Shown in pieces: positions 22,900-35,260 of a stretch of 64,000 nt of DNA. The notes beneath the pieces are model-generated. The model ran no database searches, was not told the DNA's origin, and saw only the letters and a program-made list of their open reading frames with translations. Each line of letters begins with the position of its first letter. The first letter of the stretch is position 1. The stretch is from assembly GCA_014529385.2 (NCBI GenBank), contig CM043964.1:134206420-134270419 (forward strand), written 5' to 3'. The DNA is from Adiantum capillus-veneris (Eukaryota > Streptophyta > Polypodiopsida > Polypodiales > Pteridaceae). The position numbers were made by a program, and so were the translations under genes.

Positions 22900-23691
22900 A
22901 TGTTCCCGAATAAAGGATTTCTTGCACCCATTTCTATGGGAACCTTGGTCTTCCTTGCCAACCTGGCCCCTGCTACTATTGAGGAATGCAAACTTAAAGT
23001 TCTTAAAGGGATCCAGCTTTTGGACAAAGGGGATCTGATTAAAGCTCCATTCAATATGAGTTTCCTTGATGATAAAAAATGTAGTTCGAATACAGGTTTA
23101 TATGCAAGAACTAAAGGAGTGATGACCTTTAGTAAAAGTAATGCTGATTACTACACTGAGACAATGTGGAATGTGTTTAGGCCTTACCTTAAGTGTGCGT
23201 GCAGATTCTTAGACCCCAAAGCTGCTTGTGAGTCAAGCATAATTTGGTTTGACCATGCTATTTGGTACGCCCTCAACAATCTGCCTGGTATCTTTCCTGA
23301 CAAGACAGAAGAATTTCACCTTTCCCTCTTTTTCTCATGGCTTGGTGGACAAGCTAAGGATCTGGTCTTAGCTCAAATTTCCTTTATTCAGTATAGATCA
23401 ATTATGTGTGACACACTTGAAGAGCTTGGATCGGATGGGTGTGGTACTCTGCTAACCACTTATGGCGGCTTTAAAGGTATCAAAAGTATGGTTGGGCAAA
23501 TCAAACAAAATATTGAAGATGATGAATCTCAAGTTTCCAAACGACCTAATACTCTTATCTCTCCGGCGGCGTCTTACACCTCTTTCTTAACTCCCTCCTT
23601 GAGTGAATCTGTGTTTGGAAGAGGGAGAGGTAGAAGCTATGTGAGAGGACGGGGAAGAAACCTACCAATCAGAAATCTTTTGGATATGTAA
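22900..23691 (+). CDS. Unknown ORF with RG-rich tail, RT element copy 1
   Basis: 263 residues. The middle part is well folded in composition (aromatic-rich, with PYLKCACRFLDP and SLFFSWLGGQAKDL). The C-terminus (GRGRGRSYVRGRGR) is an RG-rich nucleic-acid-binding tail, as often found in the first protein of retroelements. The start at 22900 is the first ATG; no splice evidence decides it. It is followed after 1 bp by the next ORF in a different frame. A faint match to 40930-41265 of copy 2 suggests it belongs to the element. Confidence 0.5.
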   Translation: MFPNKGFLAPISMGTLVFLANLAPATIEECKLKVLKGIQLLDKGDLIKAPFNMSFLDDKKCSSNTGLYARTKGVMTFSKSNADYYTETMWNVFRPYLKCACRFLDPKAACESSIIWFDHAIWYALNNLPGIFPDKTEEFHLSLFFSWLGGQAKDLVLAQISFIQYRSIMCDTLEELGSDGCGTLLTTYGGFKGIKSMVGQIKQNIEDDESQVSKRPNTLISPAASYTSFLTPSLSESVFGRGRGRSYVRGRGRNLPIRNLLDM

Positions 23692-23692
23692 A

Positions 23693-24163
23693 ATGCAGGT
23701 ACAAAGGAATGCGTGTGGAAGACTTTACCTACCTCCAAAGGAAGAATCATGTGATAAGATTTTCTCACATTGCTTGTTTACTAGTAAGATTTTGGATTTC
23801 TTTACTCCCCAAGCTGTTTTCTCAGAATGTTTTGGACATATTTTTGGATCGAATTTATTACTAAAGGATGTGGTGATTGGATGGAAATACTCGCCGCCTA
23901 TTAAGAATCTTTTTTATTCAAATGAATTTCTCCATAACAATGAGATTCCTATCTGCTCTTCTCATCTATTTCATAAATTCTATAAAAGCTTCACTGACTT
24001 TGGATTACATGTTTGTACTTCTAACTTAGAAATAATTTCAGATCCACAGGTAAGAAGCCTCTTGAGTAAAGGCTTGAATCATATTCCTCCTTTTCCACTA
24101 AATCCTCAAAGTGCCTTATTGGCGCTACTTGAATGCCTGGCCGACTTGGCCTTAAAACTCTAA
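23693..24163 (+). CDS. N-terminal RT-element domain, conserved in copy 2
   Basis: 156 residues. The segment SCDKIFSHCLFTSKILDFF...VVIGWKYSP aligns with the decayed region at ~41300-41475 of copy 2 (HGRFVHILFCNKFMDFI...ICFGWKYTK). The same order upstream of RT in two copies shows this is part of the element's polyprotein. The function is unknown. Confidence 0.55.
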   Translation: MQVQRNACGRLYLPPKEESCDKIFSHCLFTSKILDFFTPQAVFSECFGHIFGSNLLLKDVVIGWKYSPPIKNLFYSNEFLHNNEIPICSSHLFHKFYKSFTDFGLHVCTSNLEIISDPQVRSLLSKGLNHIPPFPLNPQSALLALLECLADLALKL

Positions 24164-24232
24164 CTGGAGGAGGAAGTTCACTTCCAACTTACCTCAACAC
24201 TCAAAGGAATTTTTTGGAAAAAGATCAGTCTT

Positions 24233-25706
24233 ATGCCACAAGTATGGCTAAGCACTGATACTACCTGGCTTATGCCTAAAATTAAGACCTCTTTTTTTGA
24301 CTCAAAAAAGAAATGGCTCATTATTGGCTTAGATAAAGCCTCAAATACGGCGTCCTTTATATGTAAAAGATTAGCATTTGAGGCTGCCAATTCAAGACTT
24401 AATAGTAAGGACTTTCTTAAACTTGAGAACTCTCCGCTTTGTGTAGCTACAACATTAAATAATGAATTATCAGGACTTGGTTATTGTCCTGATTCTCTGA
24501 AAATTCCTGTACTCTTCCCAACATATAAGAATCATAAGCATACATTTAGATGGATTTTTGACGCTTCCAAAAGCCTGTTCTCTTGTGTTACAAATGATAT
24601 CACCCACTGATTAAATTTTGTTCTACTAGGAATTGAAGTTATCTGTGCCATCAAACATAGAGATATAAAAGGATTCAGAAATATAAATTATTGCCCTTTT
24701 TGGGTCATAAAAAACGCAGCCGAGGTGTCTATCAACCTCCCAAAAAACATTTTCTCTATCTTCCACGGCATATATAACTCAATGTTATGAAAATATCCCT
24801 TTAGATGGACCGTATGGGCTTGTAAATACCTTATCTTATCTTATAAAGATCGCCTTTGCCCACAAAAATAAACTTGGGTATACATGCATCTCGCTAAAAG
24901 GGAATAAAGGATGGGTGGAAAAATCAAATAAATCTACACCTTTCATTTTTAAAGAGGATGATTTATATAAGTATATCTTTTGGCTACTTAATAACAATTG
25001 TATCCAAGTAGGTGATACCTGCTACAAACAAAATCTCGGGATCCCAATGGGTTTTGCATGCTCTCCAATTATGTGTAATCTCTATCTTTGTTACTTCGAA
25101 TACCAGTGGCTCCAAAAAACATTAAATAACCCAGCAAGTACTTCGTTACTCACACACTTTGAACATTCGTTCATATTTATGGATGATCTGTGTAGCCTCA
25201 ACAATCCTATGTTTGAGATTACTCTTAAAGAAATATATCCACCTTGCCTTAATATTGAACCTACATTCTCTGAGAGAGTTCTATGGCAGGATAAATGGAT
25301 TATTTCTAGGATGCACTTCCTGAATATTGAGTTTACTTTGACTCCCCCATTCTTGGGAAATTTTTATACTTGCTCTTTTTGGAAAAGAGAAAAGCTTAAG
25401 CTTGTGTCCTCTGAATTTACAAAGAGGAAAAGCAATAGACCTTTCAAGAATTCTCTACACACATGTCTAGGAATGCTTTTTCTTATAATGTATGCCTCAT
25501 CCGACTGTTTTAGAGCATATGAAGAAGTCAATACTCTAATTACCAAGTTCATTAATAATGGGTTTACAAAAAAAGACCTTGTTGCATGTATCTGCAACTC
25601 CCTAGAAAAACACATCTGGACCTACCTTAAGTTTGACTTACAAAATTTGATAAGTCTACTTAAATCAGAACAAAATCTATCTACATCATCGCATGTTGCA
25701 AATTAA
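24233..25706 (+). pseudogene. Reverse transcriptase of the CA-tailed element, copy 1
   Basis: The first block (24233-24610) has a finger segment LFPTYKNHKHTFRWIFDAS, then TGA at 24608-24610. The palm block (24915-25706, 263 residues) is in another frame and holds GIPMGFACSPIMCNLYL and FMDDL, with the two catalytic Asp at 25182-25187. A thumb-like region follows (RPFKNSLHTCLG...FINNGFTKKDL). About 300 bp between the blocks contain stops, so this copy has a break or an unrecognised intron there. No endonuclease follows: the frame ends 14 bp before the 3' hairpin. Confidence 0.7.
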
Positions 25707-25719
25707 TATAAACACTTCC

Positions 25720-25786
25720 TGAGGTAGTAGGCCCCTATTCTATGGGTTCTACTACCTCATAGGATATTGTGCCTGGGAATGGGTGG

Positions 25787-25787
<1 letters not shown>
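25720..25787 (+). other. 3'-terminal hairpin and G-rich tail of RT element copy 1
   Basis: A perfect 11-bp stem is formed by TGAGGTAGTAG (25720-25730) and CTACTACCTCA (25749-25759) around an 18-nt loop. After it comes GCCTGGGAATGGGTGGG up to 25787, then the (CA)n tract. Copy 2 has the same order of parts. Confidence 0.85.

Positions 25788-25863
<76 letters not shown>
25788..25863 (+). repeat. (CA)n tract at the 3' end of RT element copy 1
   Basis: About 38 uninterrupted CA units directly joined to the G-rich tail; the following sequence starts AATAATATT. Confidence 0.97.
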
Positions 25864-25865
<2 letters not shown>

Positions 25866-28560
25866 AATATTGACGCGTGTGACACATTGGGGTCGTGAGC
25901 ATTTCAGAAACAATATCAGATTGGCAATGGTTACTGAGGCACTGGGCCTAGGGCCATAGTATTATTACATTGAGAATTATTGTGTGTCTGTTCAAAATTG
26001 TGTGAGTGTATACTTGCTGACTACCGTAAGCTCAACATGCCAAAAAAGTTTGAGAAGGTGATTGTGGAGACTTCATCGACTCCTAATCTACAGGTTAACA
26101 ATAGTCTGTTTTGTTCTCGAATCTGTTGCAAGGTTTTTTAAGCCGGAATTTGAGGCTCTGCTGAAAGTAACTGGTTTTTTTAAGTGAAATGGTTTGTAAA
26201 TAAACACTATTTAGTCTACCCTTTTATATAAAAAAACCAGGTTCCTAAATATGATCTCATTCTGGTTTATGGGAATGATGGAAAGTAACTCATATTGGTA
26301 TGAAACACTGGGATTTTTTTGAGTCTCCATACTGGCTTTTCGCGTGAAATAAGCGGGTGTCGAATAGAATCCGGGTTATGTAAAAGGCCTTTGATTGAGT
26401 TAATATATGTCCCTATTTGAAATAAAACTTCCAGGTGTTGAGAATAATTTAAATAAATGGCTGAACTGAGTACAGGGGTGCGTGTTGTTTGATGGTAATT
26501 GTATGTCTAGGAAGTTTTTTTAGCGTCTCAATAGTAGGTAAGCACTTTTTGGATACTTCAAGGCTCTGAATATAGCCAGAGTTTCACAGAAAATGTAAAA
26601 TAAAGCCAATACAGTGAAATGTATTGTTCGGTTTCCTTGGTAAGGTGTATTTCAAGTGAGTTGAAGTATTCTAAATAAGTTGACAGATCTTAAACTGATT
26701 TGTTTTTAGTGCAGTTACCTATTTTACTGAATCAACAGAAAGTTATTTTAAATATGTTGTATACTGGTTTCAGATTGGTAGCCCTATCTTCAGATATTCT
26801 GTAGTATTTGAGTGGCATCACATACTTGATTGTAGGTGTAAATTTTAGATTTCAAATCTACTCGGCCTTTTTACCATAGTTTATCACTTACCGGGAGATT
26901 AGTTTTCGGGGGGCTTCTCATGGATTCTGAGTAGTGATAGATTTCTACTGACCATTAGTGGTTTGACCCCGGATATTCAAATAAAATATACTTACCATCA
27001 TTAGCTAGTTTTTTTCTCATTCGAGTTCATATGATCTGATCTTTACTTATATAAACTGAAAACTTCTGATGGGTTGGTATAAAAGGATCTTTATACTATA
27101 AGGAATGTCATCATGATTAGTTTTCTGTGGAATAAGTAGTGTGGCGAATAAAGTCTGGGTTCTAAAAACGGTTTTTTAGCTGAGACTATATCTTTTGGTA
27201 ATAAAAACAGCCAGGTTTTGAGGATCTGGTAATGAATGACTGTACTGATTACTAGATGGCATGGTGTCTAAATGGAATTGGGTAGTTTTATGAGTTTTTT
27301 TAACTTCTCAAAAGAAGGTAGACACTTATGAAGTGGATACTTCTGGGCTCTAAATAAAAGCTAGAATTTCATAGAAAAATTAACTTAAAACATGGAGCTG
27401 AATAGTTCGGTTACCTTGGTAAGTTGGAATACAAACTGAATTGTAGTACTCTATGTAATAGATCTTGGATTGGTTTCTTTCAACTAAAAGTTGCTCTGGA
27501 ATTACTAAATACTTCGGGTGTGTAGCCCTAGCGTCGGATATTTTGTAGGAAGTGAGTGGCATCATATACTGGATTGTGTAGATAGTTGGTTTCAAATTTA
27601 CTTGGACCTTTTTTAATATAGTACTTCACAAGCTGGAAATATTAGTGAAAGTTTTTGGTTTTTGCTCACCAAGTCAGCATAGGCACTGATCTCTACTGGC
27701 CATAGTTTGTGGGACCCTCGATTATTCTATAAAATTTGCTTGCCAATGTCGGCTCGCTATTTATTTTTCACTCAAGTATATATTAGCTAGTCTGTTTCTA
27801 ACATCTTGCTGTATATTCTACAAAATGCTTCTAATAAGTGTGTTAAACTGGTGCTTGAGAAGATGGGTATGTCATAATTTTTTCCTTTGGCTGATCCTGG
27901 CCGGAGACTTTTTCTTTCTCGGACGGTGTCTGAGCTGGCTCTAAGGGACTGAGTGGTCTAGGGTATTTTGGTATACAGTTTATAGCTGACTCGGGGAAAC
28001 AGTATGTTGTACATGACTTAATAACAAGGTTATTTCTTGATAAAGGTAGTGAATTTATCTAAGAAAGGGGTATCTCAGGTTTGTAAATTGGTAAATACTT
28101 AGTTTTTTTGGGGATGTCTCAGCTTGGTTATAAAATTGGTTCCAAAAATAGGACCATTTTAAAAAAGTGTTTTATATACAAGGAAATGGTGGTCCTTGAT
28201 AAACTTAGGTCTGGCTTAAGATTGCTTGTGCATAAATCTATAGAAGGTATTTCTCTCCAATCTATTTAGGGATGAAGCTCTATTTAAATTTTGATAATCT
28301 CCTAAAATCTTAATGATTGATAAAGAAAGTTTTTTTATATATATTTAAAAAACAAATATAATCAAGAAATAAACTAGTTTTATGGCTGCTATATGGGAGT
28401 TTGTCACTTTCCGTATCAGATTGGCAGAAAAGCCAAGAAACATTTTTATCTAAAAAAACAAAATACAAGTTAAGAACTATGTTTTTTTATTGGTGACATG
28501 GATAACAAATGGGATGCCCAGCATCACTTGCCGACAGTCACGTGCTAACGAATTGTTTTC
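25864..28560. other. Gene-free AT-rich stretch with a ~745-bp tandem duplication (26290-27740)
   Basis: I see no gene here. Two diverged units follow each other: CCAGGTGTTGAG at ~26431 returns as CCAGGTTTTGAG at ~27210, and GAGTGGCATCA at 26810 returns at 27554. Long shared order between them (AAGCAC/AGACACTT..GGATACTTC..GGGCTCT, then GTTCGGTT.CCTTGGTAAG) shows an old duplication with a unit of about 745-780 bp. Confidence 0.7.
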
Positions 28561-28628
28561 TTGTGGCTATGGGTGCAGGTGAGGGCTACCTTCCTTGTGG
28601 CTATGGGTGCATGTGAGGGCTACCTTCC
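28561..28628. repeat. 34-bp direct duplication
   Basis: TTGTGGCTATGGGTGCA.GTG plus AGGGCTACCTTCC occurs at 28561 and again at 28595 with one mismatch. Confidence 0.9.
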
Positions 28629-28861
28629 TTGATTAAAACATTTTGTTCTTAACATATGGAGGATCTCTTAATGTGAAGAAAAAGTTCCAAGACTTTGGGC
28701 TGGCGGTTTCCCGAGCTATATTCTGTTTTCTTCATTACCTTGTACAAAATTTATTTTCAAATGCAAATAAATTATTGTACAAATACCATTGTACTTTTCT
28801 AGAATTGTAGGTCTATGAACAATTAGTGTTCGTTTGCATATATATATAGATTTAGAACTGC

Positions 28862-29091
28862 TACACACACACACACACACAATATATATGGAACATAGGA
28901 TGCATGCTAACCAACACTCTGGGATAGTGTACACATCCACACCCACTCAATTACCACCCCACACACCCATACCTATATGGTCAACCCTTTGCTCTAGGTT
29001 CGACACTTTACACCTTAATTTTTTAGAATCTGCTACTTGCTTACCATACTCGACTCAATGCCTGCATTTTTGAAGTGTGAATACATTTTTC

Positions 29092-29144
<53 letters not shown>

Positions 29145-29436
29145 GCACACACACAAACACGCAATATATGGAACAAAAGAGATAAGGCAACAAACACGTG
29201 GCGATATTATAGACACACAACCACACAACACACAAGTGCTTACGTATTACCAAAAGTTTTGTTAACAAGTTTTTTCTAAACATGACACATGCAACAACAT
29301 CATTGGTGGAAGATTGATAGAAGGACGGATACCTCCAAAGCAGGACGAGATGATGGATTTCAAAGCCAGAAACCCATTCTTTTTTTCTTTTCCTCTGGCA
29401 TAGAAAAGCCCCTTATTTTGTAACTTATTTGGTAAC
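28862..29436. repeat. Dispersed repeat R1 starting with (CA)n, copy 1
   Basis: About 570 bp nearly identical to 43304-43845. Both start with (CA)n then AATATATGGAACATAGGATG, hold a second (CA)n tract (here 29094-29152), and end near the shared CCCCTTATTTTGTA. Upstream of this copy lies plain AT-rich sequence, while upstream of the other copy lies the RT element. A related, more diverged piece follows at ~29690-29920. Confidence 0.88.
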
Positions 29437-30551
<1,115 letters not shown>

Positions 30552-30946
30552 GTACCAAGAAATACGGACAACCATTCTCTACAAAGAATAGTGCAAGCAA
30601 AGATACGACACATTGTGTGGCGGGATACGACCACTTGCTCCAAGGAAAATCGTTGTAGATTGTCCGATTGTGCAACACGGCAAGGTAAAAACTATGGTTT
30701 TTGGTATTTTACAAACTATGTCAAACTAATTTCCTGTGAGTACATGCACTCGAATAGTGAATAAAGTAATCGAGCCAGAACTCACACTCTGTGATTCATG
30801 TAAAGGCTTCTATATACTGTTAAATTTTCATAGTAAAACATATTAGTTTAGAGCACTATATACATAAAGCACATGCATACACACTCCATGTGTTTGTGGA
30901 ACAACCATGGTACGATGTATACACACACACACAGATACACATACGT

Positions 30947-32162
30947 TGTCGTGCCATGGCACGTTCATAATGTGAAATTAAATTATCTACATCACTCTTA
31001 ATGTTTATGATGTGTGGGACCAAATGCTATTATGTACATAGTGTGATATATGCGAAAATAGATGCCACGGTTGCAGCTCTGTATATACCTTGCGGGGACA
31101 GCGAGGCCCTCGACGTGGCACTATAGCATGTTTTTTTTAACACATAAAGATATGCCTAATTTGCTTTGGGAATGTACAAATTTCAAGTGTTTTGAAGTGG
31201 CACGCTCGTTTTGCCTAGAAAGTTCAATGCGGACAATCTCGGCCAGAAATAGCAGGTTTCGTGCATTGGCATGAAAGACGTATCCAAAGTGCTTACCAAG
31301 TGTCAAAATGAGGTTCAACATGAAAATTGAGCCCAATGGGAATATTCCACAATTTTAGGGATTTTTCCCAGCTCGTTTGGTCTTTTTACGGACAAAAAGT
31401 GACATTTTTGGGCTAAAAATGGCCCAAAAATGGTCAAAAATAGCCTTAAAAATGCTCAAAATAGCTCAAAATGCCACATCAACGACTCTGGCATTGTTGC
31501 TCAAGTTGTGTGGGAATTGTTAGAGCCAAGAATGAGCTCATTTGGACACATGAGCAAGGAGATACAACCATTCCTCTACAGGGTGCTAGTGCAGTCCCGT
31601 GCTGCTTCCACTACATGGTTGAGGCTGTGAGCTCAAAATAGCTCAAAATGCCACATCAACGACTCTGGCATTGTTGCTCAAGTTGTGTGGGAATTGTTAG
31701 AGCCAAGAATGAGCTCATTTGGACACATGAGCAAGGAGATACAACCATTCCTCTACAGGGTGCTAGTGCAGTCCCGTGCTGCTTCCACTACATGGTTGAG
31801 GCTGTGAGGCCTCCAATTAGGGTTTCCCCTCCTCAAATAACTACTTGGGCTTCTCCAATGAAGTACTGAAGCTTCCATGAAATGGTCACGATGAAGAATT
31901 TAAGCGTAAATTTAGGGTTTTTAACAGGTCGAATGAGCACTGCATCTGTGCAATTGGGAGCGAGGCTACACCTAATCTTCACACACACAGGAGTTTTGAG
32001 TTAGTATTGGTTCTTTTTCAAAGTGGAGCTTTCATGGATGGAGTTTTGTTCTTTTTTAGTGTGTTTTTGGCTTCAAATCGTCTACGCCTTGCTTGATTTT
32101 GCTACGAATCCTCACACTCAGAGGCCCGACGCTTTCCTAGTTGTACTGCGCACTTCTTGACA
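30947..32162 (+). mobile_element. 5' LTR of the second-lineage Ty3 element (1,216 bp)
   Basis: It carries a perfect 177-bp tandem duplication (31454-31630 and 31631-31807) that is single in the 3' LTR, which explains most of the length difference (1,216 against 1,017 bp). A TATA-like CTGTATATACC lies near 31079. Confidence 0.9.
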
Positions 32163-32168
32163 CGTTTT

Positions 32169-32183
32169 TGGTGAACCCGATGC
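32169..32183 (+). promoter_or_regulatory. Candidate primer-binding site
   Basis: TGGTGAACCCGATGC lies 6 bp past the LTR end and starts with the obligatory TGG. I cannot name the matching tRNA. Confidence 0.45.
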
Positions 32184-32246
32184 AAAGTAGGCTAGGGTGA
32201 GGGTTCAAAAGGTTAATTGAAGGTCTAAAATCAAAGCTTTAAAGAT

Positions 32247-33990
32247 ATGGAGCAACAAGAGCAACAGGGGGTTCAGTTTGATCCAGTCACAATGCAAATG
32301 TTTCAAGCTTTTGCAGTGTTTATGCAGCAGCAGCAAGCTGCAGAAAGGAGGGAGCTCTCCTCAACCAAAGCGCTTCAATCTGTGGTGAAGAAATTGGACC
32401 AATTTAAAGGTAAAGATGTAACAAAATATCTTTGTGGATATGTAAAGGAGATGGAGCTTCATCGAGTGCCCGAAGCAGAGATGGTGCAAAGTTTTGAACT
32501 TGCTGTGGTTCCCGAGATTAGAGAGCATGTAAGGTGAATTAGAAATGAGCATGGGGCAACTTGGGAAGCATTCAAATTAGCCTTGAAGGAAGAGTATTTA
32601 TGGAGGACTCCGAAAGGGTAACAAAGAGGACTTTCTTAGAGTGGGTAGTTCGGCCAAAAGAGGGGCTCTCGCCTACCGAATTGCTAAGGGAATTCGAACG
32701 CCGTTATGATCAACTTTCAAGAACTGAAAAGGCTACCCTAAACTCGGAGAAGACAGAGCTCTTTTTGCAAGCCGCAGGTAAAGAGATTCAAGAGAAGTTA
32801 GAGCTACTGCTTGAGGATAAGGATGCGGAACAGGGTTTGAAGACTGATTGGAATGATGTTGAAGACGCCATTTCGCTGCTAACTAAGCGTCAACGACGAA
32901 GAGACAAGATGATGGTTAATCCTACTCAAGTCCCAAGTGTTTCCGAGAGTCCTATAAAGCCTGTGATTGTGGTTCCAAAGAGTGACAAATCCATCCTAGA
33001 TGATATTGTCAAAGGAATGCAAGAGCTCAAGTTAAAGCTTACAAGGCTAGAAGAAAAGGGGCAACCATCAGGTCAATCTACAGGGCAGCGACCGCAAACC
33101 AGAGAAGGTTTTGTCAATAGATGCATATGGTGTGATAGTACTGACCATGGAAGGAGGGATTGTGAAAGTTTTAAAGATGCCTTGACAAAGGAGCTCGTTT
33201 TCTTTAAAGATGGAAAAATTCACTTAAGTGAAACAGGTAAGCTCTTGGGAACGAACTTTGGCAAAGGTGGGATGAAGAAACTAGTTGAGGACATGGCTAC
33301 TAGCCATGCCATCTCAATGGTTGAGGCAACCGCCTATGGGTTGAAGGTGGATCCTATTAAAAGAAAAGGATCAATCAAGGCTGGAGAAGAGGAATCTAAT
33401 GGTATTGGAGAGCTATGGCCATGCGCTATAGAGTCTTCTATGAAGGGTAAAATGACTACAGAGGTTTTACATGAAGCTGGAGATTGCATTCGGCTTGAAA
33501 CAGGTTGGAATGACCCTGTGGACTCTTTGTCAGAGCATGCATATATTGCCAAATGTCAAGCGAATGAGGCCATTGTTGAAGAGAAACGTAGGCGCGAGAA
33601 TGGGGATGAAGGGCCTTCAAAGCGGGCAACAAGGAGTGGAGGTAGAAATGACACAGTGCCTCCTAGATCACCTTCCCCGCAATAGATGCCTGTCCCCGAA
33701 GTGCCTATGCAAGAAGCCTCTAAAGAAAAGAAGAAGGATGCAACAAAATCCAAAGCAAAGGGTCCGGCCTACAAACTCCAATCCGATATAGAGGCAGCAA
33801 CGGATCTCAAAAAGGTTTTGGAAGAGAGGATTCTAAATAGTAAGGTGGAATTTACCTTGGGTGAGGTCCTTTGGTATAACAAAGCGAGAATTCCACGAAG
33901 AAATAATTGATATCATAAAGAGAAAGCGGCAGTCTCTTACTGAATCTATCCATGTAGAGGGTGAAGAAGAGACTTTAAATGCACAAGGTG
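32247..33990 (+). pseudogene. gag: gag of the second-lineage Ty3 element
   Basis: The start is MEQQEQQGVQFDPV at 32247. The first frame stops at TGA 32535-32537 but clearly continues (IRNEHGATWEAFKLALKEE) and then shifts frame near 32600 into the frame ending at 33685. That frame has charged helical parts and a CX2CX4HX4C zinc knuckle (CIWCDSTDHGRRDC, ~33123-33164). After a TAG at 33683-33685 a Lys-rich spacer leads to the protease. The zinc knuckle is complete. Confidence 0.8.
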
Positions 33991-34052
33991 TATAGGTCTA
34001 TGGCGAGCAAGGTGATGAAACTGTTGTTGGATGCTACAAGTCTAGGGGAGGA

Positions 34053-35260
34053 GTGAAACATGTTCGCTTCTTGGATGATGAAGATGAAGTGGAGACCACT
34101 CACAAGAGCTACTACTTGAATAGTCACTGGGCAAGAGCAACTACTAAGACGCTGGTAAAAGTGGGAGACTTGGAAGAGCCATACATTGCGTTGATAGATC
34201 ATGGCTTAGAAATTAACCTCATGTCAAAGAGTCTTTATCAAAAAGGAAAATGGCCAATTGATATAAATCATGGATGGACGATTCGTGCAGCAAAAAACTC
34301 ATCAGGGGTGTTGTATGGAGCTTGTCCAAATGTAAAGGTGACTATTGGGGATGTGAAAGATGACCAAAATTTCTTTGTACAGGAGATGTCTACATATCCT
34401 CTTATCCTTGGGCAACCGTACATCACTGCTACTCGCTTGGAAACCAAGGTGATGGATGATGGGTCAGCTTATGCAAGAATAAGGAGCAGGGATGGAAAGC
34501 GTGCAGTACAGCTCCTTACTGTTTGTGTAGACCATGAAAGGAACCGTGAAAGTCTTAGAGAGCAACCCTTGCCAAAGACAAACAAAGAGTTCAAGGACTA
34601 CAAGGATATGAGGTGTTTTGGCCATGTACCATTGTAGAGCGGGATTGCAGTGGTACAAGAAGAGAAAGGTTCTTGCATGATGTATATGCAAAGGATACAT
34701 TTTCTACAGGTTTTGTAGGATTATCAGACTATGGATCTATTGCTTTTACAGAGTGTGAGGACTTAAAGTGGGGTGAACTACAACATGTAAATAGTGTACA
34801 AAGAGGTTTGAAGAGGAATGGTTTGCTAGAAGATGATGAATTCATTGCAGGTGTGTTTGATGAGTGTTCTTTTGTGGATACTATGCAAGATTTGGAGTCT
34901 TTAGTGGATTGCAATTTGCATATGGGAAGTGAGGTCGTGAAAGTATGCTCAATAGAAATCTACAAAGTCATTGAGGATTTCAAAAATGCTCAAAGTGTTG
35001 ATGTACGAGTGGAGACTAAGTATAAGTCCGTGGCAAAGAAAGTGAAACCAGTGGCATTACCTCTACCAAAAGACTGCACAAATAAGATGGAACAAGCTGC
35101 TTTGCAACCTAGCCTTCGTGACCCAAGCAAGATTGGACACAAGTTCACACATGATTCTTTGAAAGAGTTAAAGGTTGGTTGCGAGGATAGTTTGACAAAA
35201 GCTGAAAAGATATGCTTGCCAAACACAGAAAAGCTTTTGCATTTGAGCCTTATGAGATAG
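34053..35260 (+). pseudogene. pol: Aspartic protease and RT spacer of the second-lineage Ty3 element
   Basis: The protease core ALIDHGLEINLMSK (~34185-34226) is followed by a beta-rich domain ending PLILGQPYI, as in retroviral-type proteases. A stop at 34635-34637 is bypassed by a frame change, giving a 200-residue spacer (34613-35260) rich in acidic and Cys residues, probably a linker. Another shift near 35215 leads into RT. Confidence 0.8.

Larger units (their letters stand above)
22236..25863 (+). mobile_element. Penelope-like or unclassified RT element with (CA)n 3' tail, copy 1
   Basis: A chain of plus-strand ORFs ends in a reverse transcriptase, then a hairpin, a G-rich tail and (CA)n. 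A related, more decayed element lies at 40861-43339 and shares the RT, an upstream region and the 3' tail design. There are no LTRs and I see no GIY-YIG or AP endonuclease. The GIPMG plus FMDD motifs and the KNHK...FRWI finger segment recall Penelope-like and telomerase-type RTs. The left end is cut off by chromovirus copy 2. Confidence 0.6.
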
